The position numbers and the translations under genes are program-made. Positions 1 through 7,089 of a stretch of DNA of 45,153 bases are shown in pieces. Below the pieces are notes generated by a model. The model was not told the origin of the DNA and searched no databases. It was given only the letters and a program-made list of their open reading frames with translations. How positions within the stretch are numbered: the first letter of the stretch is position 1; every line of letters starts with the position of its first letter. The stretch comes from an uncultured Acidimicrobiales bacterium (GTDB lineage Bacteria; Actinomycetota; Acidimicrobiia; Acidimicrobiales; SZUA-35): NCBI GenBank assembly GCA_937925335.1, contig CALEWY010000097.1, positions 1 to 45,153 on the forward strand, in the 5' to 3' direction.

Positions 1-601
1 GTACACGGGGCCGACCGATGCCGAAGCGCTCGCCGTCCTTCGGTGGTGTGATGAGCATCACCCGGATGGCTACGTCGATTGGTTCGCATTCGATCATCCT
101 CAGCTCGGTCCGATCGAACTCGGCGGTTGGGACGACCTGACGACTTGGGCGAACCCGCCTCCGGCGCTCGTTGCCGAAGAGGTCGAGCCCCACGCCCGTT
201 TCGCCATTCATCAGGCGTTGTGTGCGCCGGAGCTGTCGATCGGACAACTCCGAGCGGATGCTCTCGGCGGCGATACGTGGCGGATCACCGTTGGAGTGGC
301 CAACCTTGGGTGGCTGCCGACCGATGTGTCCGCTCACGCTCGAAAGGCGGCGATGGTCAAGCCGATCACGGTCGAACTGAGTGCCGAGGACGTCGACGTT
401 GAGGTGCTCGACGGAGCCGCCCGCCGAACGCTGGGGCAACTCGAAGGGCGGGCCAGTCTGCGGTTCCGCCACGGCAACGACGGAACACCGGATCGAGGCC
501 AACTCAGCTGGGTTGTCCGAGCGGTCGCTGGAACCGTCATCAACGTGATGGCAAACCATGACCGAGCGGGCCAAACCGAGACATCGATCGAACTTGGTTG
601 A
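1..601 (+). CDS. M14-type zinc carboxypeptidase, C-terminal part (5' end outside window)
   Basis: The open frame enters from the left edge (first full codon at base 2) and stops at TGA 599-601, giving 199 visible residues. A segment reading DHPQLGPIELGGWD, followed by a region with NLGWLPTDVSAHA, resembles the part after the catalytic domain of actinobacterial M14 peptidases, where a beta-sandwich tail follows the zinc site. The zinc ligands and most of the catalytic domain lie upstream, so activity cannot be judged. The nitroreductase start is only 28 nt downstream on the same strand, so co-transcription is possible. The family call is from recalled resemblance; another hydrolase with a similar tail is possible. 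Confidence 0.55.
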   Translation, partial: YTGPTDAEALAVLRWCDEHHPDGYVDWFAFDHPQLGPIELGGWDDLTTWANPPPALVAEEVEPHARFAIHQALCAPELSIGQLRADALGGDTWRITVGVANLGWLPTDVSAHARKAAMVKPITVELSAEDVDVEVLDGAARRTLGQLEGRASLRFRHGNDGTPDRGQLSWVVRAVAGTVINVMANHDRAGQTETSIELG

Positions 602-629
602 GGTCGGCGAGGTGAGCCATGGTTTTGCC

Positions 630-1322
630 ATGAACACCCCCGTTGATTTCGAGACCCTCGTCGGCCAACGCCGAAGCACCCGTGGCTACAAGCCCGACCC
701 CATCTCGCTGGACCTGATGAACGAAATCATCGAACTGGCGAAGCGAGCGCCGTCATCGATGAACACCCAGCCGTGGAACTTTCATGCGATCACGGGTGAT
801 CCACTCGAGCGCATCCGCGAAGGCAACACCGAACGCATGCTCGCCGGAGCGAAGGTCGACCGCGAGATCAAGATGTCTGACCACGGGTACCAGGGCATCC
901 ACCGGGAGCGTCAGGTCGGGATCGCCATTCAGCTCTTCGAGGCGATGGGTATCGAGCGTGACGACAAAGAGCGTCGCCAAGACTGGGTGATGCGAGGGTT
1001 CCGCCAATTCGATGCGCCGGTCTCGGTTGTTGTCACCCTCGATGCTGAGTTGGCCGACGACACGGTCGCCCACTTCGACTGCGGAGCGGCCACCTACGGT
1101 CTGGTTCTGGCAGCCACGTCGAAGGGCCTTGGCTGTGTGATCAACGGCCAAGGGATCATGCAATCGAGCGTCGTTCGGGAGTTTGGCAACATCCCAGAGG
1201 ACGAAGTGATCATGACCTGTGTTGCGATGGGCTGGCCGAACGACGAGTTCGTCGCCAACCATGTGGTGTCGACTCGCGCCGCGAACGAAGACGTCGTCAA
1301 CTTCGTTGGCTTCGAGGACTGA
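630..1322 (+). CDS. Nitroreductase family FMN oxidoreductase
   Basis: The 230-residue protein has the nitroreductase fold signature. An N-terminal RRSTRGYKPDPI segment and RAPSSMNTQPWNF match the FMN phosphate-binding and dimer-contact region, and GLGCVINGQGIM and VAMGWPNDE are typical of the C-terminal half. Such enzymes reduce nitro groups, quinones or enones with NAD(P)H; the substrate here is unknown. I chose ATG 630 because the conserved sequence starts about eight residues later. GTG 612 and an open frame back to 558 are alternatives, and 558 would overlap the carboxypeptidase. The only ribosome-binding-like match is a weak GGTGAG at 611-616. It is unrelated in sequence to the second nitroreductase at 12671. 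Confidence 0.85.
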   Translation: MNTPVDFETLVGQRRSTRGYKPDPISLDLMNEIIELAKRAPSSMNTQPWNFHAITGDPLERIREGNTERMLAGAKVDREIKMSDHGYQGIHRERQVGIAIQLFEAMGIERDDKERRQDWVMRGFRQFDAPVSVVVTLDAELADDTVAHFDCGAATYGLVLAATSKGLGCVINGQGIMQSSVVREFGNIPEDEVIMTCVAMGWPNDEFVANHVVSTRAANEDVVNFVGFED

Positions 1323-1427
1323 AGCGTTTGGGGGAGCGGCGTCTCCGCTCGTTGGCTTCGGCGTTGCCTGAACTCGTCTCACTGCGCGGAGATTCGGCCT
1401 GTCGGTTCTATCTGACAGACTCAGTCG

Positions 1428-2414
1428 ATGCTGTTGCTCACCGCTGACGAGACCGCCTCATTGATCGATCGCGACAAACTGCGAGAGGCGTTTGGTGTTG
1501 CCATGGTCGAGGTGTCTGCCGGCCGTGTCTCGATGCCGCCGCGAATCGCTGCGGTCAACCAGGATCCGTCGGGATTCATGGCGGTGATGCCGGCCTACGT
1601 TCCTGCGCTCGATGCGATGGCGACCAAGATCGTGACCGTGTTCGATGGCAATCACGCGCTGGGACTGGCCAGCCACCAGGGAGCGGTGATCGTGATCGAC
1701 CCCGCCAACGGGTCGATGCTCGCCATGCTCGACGGCGATGTGATCACTGCGGAGCGCACGGCCGCAGGGTCAGCGTTGTCGGCCGAACTGCTGGCGCGAC
1801 CTGACACTGACACTGCAACGATCGTCGGGAGTGGCGTGCAGGCGAAAAGCCACGCGCTACACCTCGACCGTGTTCGTCCATTGACGGAGATGCGGATCAC
1901 TGCTCGCAACCTGGCGAAAGCGGAGGCGCTCGCTGAATCGCTCGACGGTGAGGTGGACGCGAACGTCGTCGCAGTCGAGTCGACCGAGGCTGCTTGTCAC
2001 GGCGCCGGCATCGTGGCTCTTGCTACGCACGCGTCGCAACCGGTGATCGACCGGTCGTGGTTGTCGCCTGGCACTCACGTCACGTCCGTTGGTTTCAACG
2101 ACGTCGGCCGCGAGGTCGATACGGCGACGGTCGTCGACTCGTTGTTGATCGTCGAGGATCGTGGGGGTGCGTTCGCCGGCCACCCCGTGGGGTCGCACGA
2201 CCTTGCGATACCACTTGCGGAAGGGGCGATCACGACAGAGCACGTTCATGCCGAGATCGGGGAGATCGTGGCGGGATCGATCGACGGCCGGACCGATGCA
2301 GAGCAGATCACGCTGTACAAGTCGTGTGGTGTCGCGGCGCAGGATGTGGCTGCGGCGAAGCTCATCTACGAGGCGGCCGTTGCGGCCGGCGTCGGCGTCA
2401 CATTCGTTCGTTGA
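1428..2414 (+). CDS. Ornithine cyclodeaminase / mu-crystallin family protein
   Basis: This 328-residue protein carries the family's NAD(P) loop, seen as VGSGVQAKSHALHL in the middle of the chain. The preceding LDGDVITAERTAAGSALSA stretch and the N-terminal PPRIAAV segment are also typical. Family members include ornithine cyclodeaminase, alanine dehydrogenase and ketimine/pyrroline reductases, all acting on small amino or imino acids in the cytoplasm. Its exact substrate cannot be read from sequence. No Shine-Dalgarno sequence precedes ATG 1428. The last 17 bases overlap the end of the convergent VOC gene. Confidence 0.85.
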   Translation: MLLLTADETASLIDRDKLREAFGVAMVEVSAGRVSMPPRIAAVNQDPSGFMAVMPAYVPALDAMATKIVTVFDGNHALGLASHQGAVIVIDPANGSMLAMLDGDVITAERTAAGSALSAELLARPDTDTATIVGSGVQAKSHALHLDRVRPLTEMRITARNLAKAEALAESLDGEVDANVVAVESTEAACHGAGIVALATHASQPVIDRSWLSPGTHVTSVGFNDVGREVDTATVVDSLLIVEDRGGAFAGHPVGSHDLAIPLAEGAITTEHVHAEIGEIVAGSIDGRTDAEQITLYKSCGVAAQDVAAAKLIYEAAVAAGVGVTFVR

Positions 2415-2751
2415 ACTCGACCAGATTGCCCGACGGATCCGAGCAGAAGGTCTGTCGACACACACCGTCGATTCCGCCCTCTTTGGAAGGTGAGTGTCCG
2501 GCTGCGGTCAGGTGCTCGATCGTGTCGGCAACACTTGCGACCTCGAAGGCGAAGTGTTGGCCCTTGCTCTCTGGAACATCGGAGACGAGAAGGTGCACCT
2601 CACGCCCGTCGGGAAGTCCGAGCCACTTGCCGTCGACACGCAGCTCGGGGCGCTCAAGCAACGGGAGCCCGAGCACGTCGGTGTAGAACAACACGGTCGA
2701 GTCGAGATCGGTGACGTTGAGGGAAACGTGGTGTACGCCGAGAAGCTCCAT
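2398..2751 (-). CDS. VOC (glyoxalase / extradiol dioxygenase fold) family protein
   Basis: This is a single 117-residue VOC module, the size of one glyoxalase-type repeat. It opens with LLGVHHVSLNVTDLDSTVLFYTDVLGLP and ends with DPSGNLVEFNE, the usual first and last strands, which carry His and Glu metal ligands. Such one-module proteins dimerise to form a metal site and may be lyases, epimerases, dioxygenases or resistance proteins. No specific reaction can be assigned. The gene runs toward the ornithine cyclodeaminase gene with a 17-bp tail overlap. A TAGCGT box six bases before the ATG, with no ribosome binding site, suggests leaderless expression. Confidence 0.8.
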   Translation of the reverse strand: MELLGVHHVSLNVTDLDSTVLFYTDVLGLPLLERPELRVDGKWLGLPDGREVHLLVSDVPESKGQHFAFEVASVADTIEHLTAAGHSPSKEGGIDGVCRQTFCSDPSGNLVEFNERM

Positions 2752-2757
2752 GTCCGG

Positions 2758-2763
2758 ACGCTA
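2758..2763 (-). promoter_or_regulatory. Putative leaderless -10 box (TAGCGT) for the VOC gene
   Basis: On the minus strand TAGCGT ends six bases before the ATG at 2751, and no Shine-Dalgarno sequence is present. TAnnnT at this spacing is typical of leaderless promoters in Actinobacteria. The same hexamer occurs before several other genes in the window. Confidence 0.45.
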
Positions 2764-2924
2764 GCTCGTCCTCGGACGGCGGGAGCCCGCAGCCCGGATC
2801 TCGCTGCGCCAAGGAATAGCGGTCCTGGCCGAGACCCACTGGATCGATCTTAAGACCAGCGGTGGCAAGGACCTGGTCGATCGACCGAGTCAGAAACCAT
2901 CACCGCTGCACGACTCGGTCGTTC

Positions 2925-2930
2925 TATGGT
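2925..2930 (+). promoter_or_regulatory. Putative leaderless -10 box (TATGGT) for the AlaT-like gene
   Basis: TATGGT ends six bases before ATG 2937. This fits TAnnnT leaderless spacing and helps choose that start over the longer frame beginning at 2862. A weak GTGAG sits directly before the ATG, too close to serve as a normal ribosome binding site. Confidence 0.35.
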
Positions 2931-2936
2931 CGTGAG

Positions 2937-4157
2937 ATGGCTTCGCCGGTAGAAAAGTCCCACAAGCTCGACGATGTTCTCTACGACATCCGCGGTCCGA
3001 TCCTCGACGAAGCGAACCGTCTCGAACACGAAGGGCACCGCATCCTCAAGCTGAACATCGGAAACCCGGCTCCCTTTGGCTTCGAAGCGCCAGAAGAAGT
3101 CTTGGTCGACATGGTGCGAAATCTGCCGACGGCCCAGGGGTACTGCGACTCACAAGGCCTGTACTCCGCCCGCAAAGCAGTGATGCAATACAACCAGCGG
3201 ATGGGAGTGAGCGGCGTCGAGATCGACGATGTCTATGTTGGCAATGGTGTCTCCGAGCTGATCGGGATGGCGCTGCAAGGTTTGCTCAACGTCGGCGACG
3301 AAGTGCTGATCCCGAGCCCCGACTATCCGCTGTGGACTGCGTCGACGGTGCTGAGCGGTGGCACCGCCGTTCATTACCGATGCGACGAGCAGGCGGATTG
3401 GTCCCCGGATCTCGACGACATCCGGTCGAAGATCACCGATCGCACCAAGGCAATCGTCGTCATCAACCCGAACAACCCAACGGGTGCGGTCTATTCGAGG
3501 GAGATGCTCGGCGAGATCGTCGAGATCGCACGCCAGCACGACCTCGTCGTGATGGCCGATGAGATCTACGACAAGATCCTGTACGACGGCGCCACACACA
3601 CCTCGATTGCGTCCTTGGCCGACGATGTCGTGTTTCTCACCCTGAACGGGTTGTCGAAGACCTACCGCGTCGCTGGCTTTCGGTCAGGTTGGATGACGAT
3701 CAGTGGTGCGAAGGGCCGGGCCAAGAGCTACATCGAAGGCTTGAACATGCTCTCGTCGATGCGGCTGTGCGCAAACGTTCCAGCGCAGCACGCGATCCAG
3801 TCATCACTCGGCGGCTACCAGAGCATCGCGGAGTTCGTGACCCCTGGCGGACGGCTGTACGAACAGCGCCAGATCGCCTACGACATGATCAACGCGATCG
3901 ACGGCCTCTCGTGCACCAAACCGGACGGTGCGCTCTACCTCTTCCCAAAGATCGACACGGCGAAGTTCAACATCACCAACGACGAGCAGTTCGTTCTCGA
4001 CTTCTTGCGCTCCGAACAGATCCTCATGGTTCAAGGCTCCGGCTTCAATTGGCCAGAACCCGACCACTTCCGAGTCGTCTTCCTCCCACGTGTCGACGAA
4101 CTCCAACACGCCCTCGAACGCCTCGAAAAGTTCCTCGCCAGTTACCGCCAGACCTAA
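2937..4157 (+). CDS. AlaT-like pyridoxal-phosphate aminotransferase (class I)
   Basis: The 406-residue length is that of the AlaA/AlaT pyruvate-forming aminotransferases, which interconvert alanine or a similar amino acid and 2-oxoglutarate. NPNNPTGAVYS, DEIYDKILYDG and LSKTYRVAGFRSGW are visible; Lys241 in the SKTYR motif should bind pyridoxal phosphate. The N-terminal LNIGNPAPFGFEAPEE is characteristic of this subfamily. ATG 2937 removes a non-conserved extension. The stop codon TAA ends exactly where the inverted repeat of the transposase element begins, so the element sits flush against this gene. Confidence 0.88.
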   Translation: MASPVEKSHKLDDVLYDIRGPILDEANRLEHEGHRILKLNIGNPAPFGFEAPEEVLVDMVRNLPTAQGYCDSQGLYSARKAVMQYNQRMGVSGVEIDDVYVGNGVSELIGMALQGLLNVGDEVLIPSPDYPLWTASTVLSGGTAVHYRCDEQADWSPDLDDIRSKITDRTKAIVVINPNNPTGAVYSREMLGEIVEIARQHDLVVMADEIYDKILYDGATHTSIASLADDVVFLTLNGLSKTYRVAGFRSGWMTISGAKGRAKSYIEGLNMLSSMRLCANVPAQHAIQSSLGGYQSIAEFVTPGGRLYEQRQIAYDMINAIDGLSCTKPDGALYLFPKIDTAKFNITNDEQFVLDFLRSEQILMVQGSGFNWPEPDHFRVVFLPRVDELQHALERLEKFLASYRQT

Positions 4158-4197
4158 CCTGCGTAAGCCCTGGGGTCAGACCTCGATTTACGCAGGT
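4157..4197 (+). repeat. Left 41-bp inverted repeat of the RAYT element
   Basis: This copy is the exact reverse complement of 5242-5282. Its outer ten bases at each side can pair to form a hairpin. The transposase stop codon (TAA, minus strand, 4188-4190) lies inside the inner arm. Confidence 0.95.
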
Positions 4198-5156
4198 TGG
4201 TCATCGATCCCGAGTCTTGTTCTCGCTTCGCGGAACTGGCGTGCAACGCCATCATCGGTCGAGATGAGCGCGTTGAATCGGGCGCTAGCCGACCCGGCAC
4301 TGGATGCTCGCGAAAGGCCAAAGAAGGAGCTGACGTGGGCTAACGACAGTCCGGCGTCCTCCGCTGCAATCGCAATTGCCGCAGATCGTGGGATGTTTCG
4401 ACGCCCGGGTGATGGGCCGAGGATCGTCTCGCCGGGAGCTTCGAAGACCTGTGAAACGACACGAACGATGCGCTCGATCGAGCGTTGGATCTCGATGCGA
4501 TCGATGTTTGGTTGCAGCTCGTACTCAGGCTCGACTCGACGACGGGCATCGAGCCGGAACGCGTCGCTTCCAAGAACCGGGCCCAGGATCGGCTTTGAGT
4601 AGAACGTTTGAATATCGTCGGGCAAGGGTGTCCGCTCGGTCGCCTGCCTGAATTCGGTGTGATTGGCGTATAGCGACGAAATGGTTGATGTGGCGAGCCA
4701 ATCGTGGGGCCTACGTCGACCCAGGTAGATGGGATAGCTCGACCAGCGATGATCGACGAGGTTCGTGACCATTCCAGCATCGAGCGGATTGCGATGGATG
4801 TACGAAGCCACGGACGCGAGGTAAGCATCGGTGTCGACGAGGATCGAGTGAAACCTCCCGCGGAGCAACGGACCGTCGTGCCCGTGTCGCCAGTTGTAGC
4901 GCTGGGTGTACACACCATCGATGTGTTGCATTGCGCGGCTGAGTTTCCCGTCGATGCTTCGGGCCAGCAGGTGGTAGTGATTCGTCATGAGGCAGTAGGC
5001 GTGCGTTTCGAAGCCGAAGCGCTCGGCCGTCTCGCCGACAAGTTTCAAGAAGTCGTTTGCGTCGGTGGACGTGTGAAAGATGGGCTCCTTCCGAGCTCCT
5101 CGATTCATGACGTGATGCCAGGAGTCCGGAAAGTCGATTCGTAGCTGTCTTGACAT
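4188..5156 (-). CDS. REP-associated tyrosine transposase (Y1_Tnp, HUH family)
   Basis: The 322-residue protein begins with the usual RLRIDFPDSWHHVMNRG-like opening (here SRQLRIDFP). It has the metal-binding HUH motif as H60-Y-H62 in LMTNHYHLLAR, followed by IDGVYTQRYN, where Tyr83 or Tyr87 is the likely nucleophile. GPLLRGRFHS and SYIHRNPLDAG are further hallmarks. The C-terminal third, with LSLAHVSSFFGLSRASS, looks like the DnaA-type helix-turn-helix found in some RAYTs. I start at ATG 5156 because TAGCGT lies eight bases upstream; ATG 5201 would add 15 residues. The longer open frame through the right repeat is not real. No frameshift is visible. Confidence 0.85.
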   Translation of the reverse strand: MSRQLRIDFPDSWHHVMNRGARKEPIFHTSTDANDFLKLVGETAERFGFETHAYCLMTNHYHLLARSIDGKLSRAMQHIDGVYTQRYNWRHGHDGPLLRGRFHSILVDTDAYLASVASYIHRNPLDAGMVTNLVDHRWSSYPIYLGRRRPHDWLATSTISSLYANHTEFRQATERTPLPDDIQTFYSKPILGPVLGSDAFRLDARRRVEPEYELQPNIDRIEIQRSIERIVRVVSQVFEAPGETILGPSPGRRNIPRSAAIAIAAEDAGLSLAHVSSFFGLSRASSAGSASARFNALISTDDGVARQFREARTRLGIDDQPA

Positions 5157-5164
5157 GCTCGGCG

Positions 5165-5170
5165 ACGCTA
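5165..5170 (-). promoter_or_regulatory. Putative -10 box (TAGCGT) of the transposase gene
   Basis: TAGCGT on the minus strand ends eight bases before ATG 5156, with no ribosome binding site between. It supports the shorter transposase start and suggests the element carries its own promoter. Confidence 0.4.
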
Positions 5171-5241
5171 AGCACGCATCGGTCAGCTCAGCGATGCGCA
5201 TCGCTCGGTGAGGGTGTGGGCGACGGGCGGAACGCCACTGC

Positions 5242-5282
5242 ACCTGCGTAAATCGAGGTCTGACCCCAGGGCTTACGCAGGT
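5242..5282 (-). repeat. Right 41-bp inverted repeat of the RAYT element
   Basis: This is the perfect reverse complement of 4157-4197, with the same internal palindrome. Neighbouring bases differ between the two ends, which sets the repeat limits. Confidence 0.95.
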
Positions 5283-5295
5283 GGCGGCGGGCGCG

Positions 5296-7089
5296 TTAGG
5301 TGAAGGTGAGGCCCTCGAAGTTGCCGTTGGTTCGCCAAGTGTTGATGAAGTCGAAGAAGGCGACGGGGCCTTCGGGGTAGCCGACCATGTTGAGGAGGGC
5401 TTTGGGGCCGGGGTCGTGGCCTTCATTGTTGTAGTAGCCGGGCGTGCAGTCGGGGTTGTTGCCGAATCGGCGACCGCCCTCTAGCAACATTGCGACCCAC
5501 TCGTTCTCGGCGTCCTCGCTGGTCTGCACCGTCGTTGCACCGATCGACTCGGCATGGCTCACGATCGTCGCCAAGGTTTGACCAGCCTCGGTGAGATTGT
5601 GCGGCACGTTCGAGATCAGGTTCGCCGCCTGCGACGGGCTCACCACGAACATGTTCGGAAAACCCCGTACGTGCATGCCGTGCAGCGATCGCATGCCGTC
5701 GGCCCAACGATCGGACAACTTCACGTCGTCGACGCCCGTGACGTCGTAGCCCGACCGCCGCGCATACTCGGTGCCGACTTCGAACCCCGATGCGTAGATG
5801 ATGCAATCGAGGTCGTACTGCTCGCCGGCCACAGTGAGGCCGGCGGCGTTGATCGACTCCACGCCCTTTCCGTCGGTATCGACGAGCGTGACGTTCGGCG
5901 AGTTGTAGGCATCGAGATACTCATCGTGGAAGCACGGTCGCTTGCACAGCTGCCGGAACCACGGCTTCAACGCCTCGGCGGTCGCGGTATCGCCGACCAC
6001 CTCGTCGACTCGAGCCCGAATCTCGGCCATCTTTTCGTCGTCGGAGTCGTGGTAGGCCTTCTCGAGCCCCTCGGGGGAGAAGTCGCCGTTCTCCATTGCC
6101 TTGTCGCGGATGCGCTGGGAGATGTCGGTCCAGCCGTCCATCACCAGGTCTTCGTCGGCGAAGCCACCCGTCTGGAGCAGCGTGAAGTTGTCGAGCCAGC
6201 GTTGCTGCCAACCGGGCTCGAGCGTTTCGAACCACTCAGGGTCGGTCGCTGAGTTGTTGCGGATATCGATGCTGCTCGGCGTGCGCTGGAACACGAACAG
6301 CTCACCGCAGGCCTTCGCCAGGTGGGGGATGCACTGGACCGAGGTGGCCCCGGTCCCGATGATGCCAACCTTCTTGTCGGCGAGCCCGGTCATGAGGCCA
6401 CCGGCGGGGTCACCGCCGGTGTAGTCGTAGTCCCACCGACTCGTGTGGAACGTGTGCCCCTCGTAGAACTCGATGCCGGGAATGCCGGGCAGCTTCGGCC
6501 GGTGCAACGGTCCGGTTCCCATCGCCACGTACTTGGCGGTGAACGCATCGCCCCGATTGGTCGTGATGTTCCACACCGATGCATCAGCGTCCCACACGAG
6601 ATCGGTGACCTCGGTCGACAGCAGCGCGTTGTCGTAGAGGTCGAAGTGGTTGGCGATCCGCTGGCAGTGCTCCAGAATCTCCGGCGCCTTTGTGTACTTC
6701 TCGGTCGGCATGTGGCCGGTCTCTTCGAGCAACGGCATGTAGATGAACGCCGCCGTGTCGCATTGGGCTCCCGGATACCGGTTCCAGTACCAGGTGCCTC
6801 CGAAGTCGCCGCCTTTCTCGACGATGCGCACGTCGTCGATCCCAGCCTGCTTCAGTCGTGCGCCCGTGACGAGTCCGGCGAACCCGCCGCCGATGAATGC
6901 GACGGTGACGTGATCGGTCACCGGCTCTCGCTCGACGATGGGGACGTAGGGATCCTCGAGGTAGTGAGCGAACCGGTCGATCAGGTCGATGTACTGCTCG
7001 TTACCGTCCGGACGGATGCGCTTGTCGCGCTCCTCGCGATAGCGGGCCCGCAGTTCGTCTTCGGTCAATGGCTCGCTGACATCGGTCAT
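5296..7089 (-). CDS. Baeyer-Villiger-type flavin monooxygenase (cyclohexanone/phenylacetone monooxygenase-like)
   Basis: The 597-residue flavoprotein has an FAD Rossmann motif GGGFAG near residue 70, then GDFGGTWYWNRYPGAQCD. The Baeyer-Villiger fingerprint appears as YEGHTFHTSRW (Y for the first F of FxGxxxHxxxW), and a second NADPH loop as IGTGATSVQC. Such enzymes insert oxygen next to a ketone or oxidise soft heteroatoms, including sulfur and selenium. The first roughly 60 residues precede the FAD loop, as in the longer members of this family. Its ATG shares a base with the TGA of the probable selenoprotein (TGATG), so the two are translationally coupled. The substrate is not deducible. Confidence 0.88.
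   Translation of the reverse strand: MTDVSEPLTEDELRARYREERDKRIRPDGNEQYIDLIDRFAHYLEDPYVPIVEREPVTDHVTVAFIGGGFAGLVTGARLKQAGIDDVRIVEKGGDFGGTWYWNRYPGAQCDTAAFIYMPLLEETGHMPTEKYTKAPEILEHCQRIANHFDLYDNALLSTEVTDLVWDADASVWNITTNRGDAFTAKYVAMGTGPLHRPKLPGIPGIEFYEGHTFHTSRWDYDYTGGDPAGGLMTGLADKKVGIIGTGATSVQCIPHLAKACGELFVFQRTPSSIDIRNNSATDPEWFETLEPGWQQRWLDNFTLLQTGGFADEDLVMDGWTDISQRIRDKAMENGDFSPEGLEKAYHDSDDEKMAEIRARVDEVVGDTATAEALKPWFRQLCKRPCFHDEYLDAYNSPNVTLVDTDGKGVESINAAGLTVAGEQYDLDCIIYASGFEVGTEYARRSGYDVTGVDDVKLSDRWADGMRSLHGMHVRGFPNMFVVSPSQAANLISNVPHNLTEAGQTLATIVSHAESIGATTVQTSEDAENEWVAMLLEGGRRFGNNPDCTPGYYNNEGHDPGPKALLNMVGYPEGPVAFFDFINTWRTNGNFEGLTFT

Larger units (their letters stand above)
4157..5282. mobile_element. 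REP-associated tyrosine transposase (RAYT) element with intact ends
   Basis: A 1126-bp unit bounded by two perfect 41-bp inverted copies contains one transposase gene. Each end is also internally palindromic: ACCTGCGTAA at one side, TTACGCAGGT at the other, about 21 bases between, and GGTCAGACC in the loop. Y1-type HUH transposases recognise such hairpins. The unit fills the gap between the aminotransferase stop and the monooxygenase gene end without damaging either. Identical ends around an apparently intact transposase suggest a recent arrival or ongoing selection. Confidence 0.8.

Noticed and set aside
2752-2936. Terminator at the GCGGG-AG-CCCGC inverted repeat
   Set aside because: It lies between two divergent starts, where a terminator is not expected, has only a two-base loop and lacks a T-tract.
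5157-5426. Longer transposase start near 5426
   Set aside because: The extra residues are translated from the monooxygenase gene end and the right inverted repeat; the conserved RAYT N-terminus begins at 5156.
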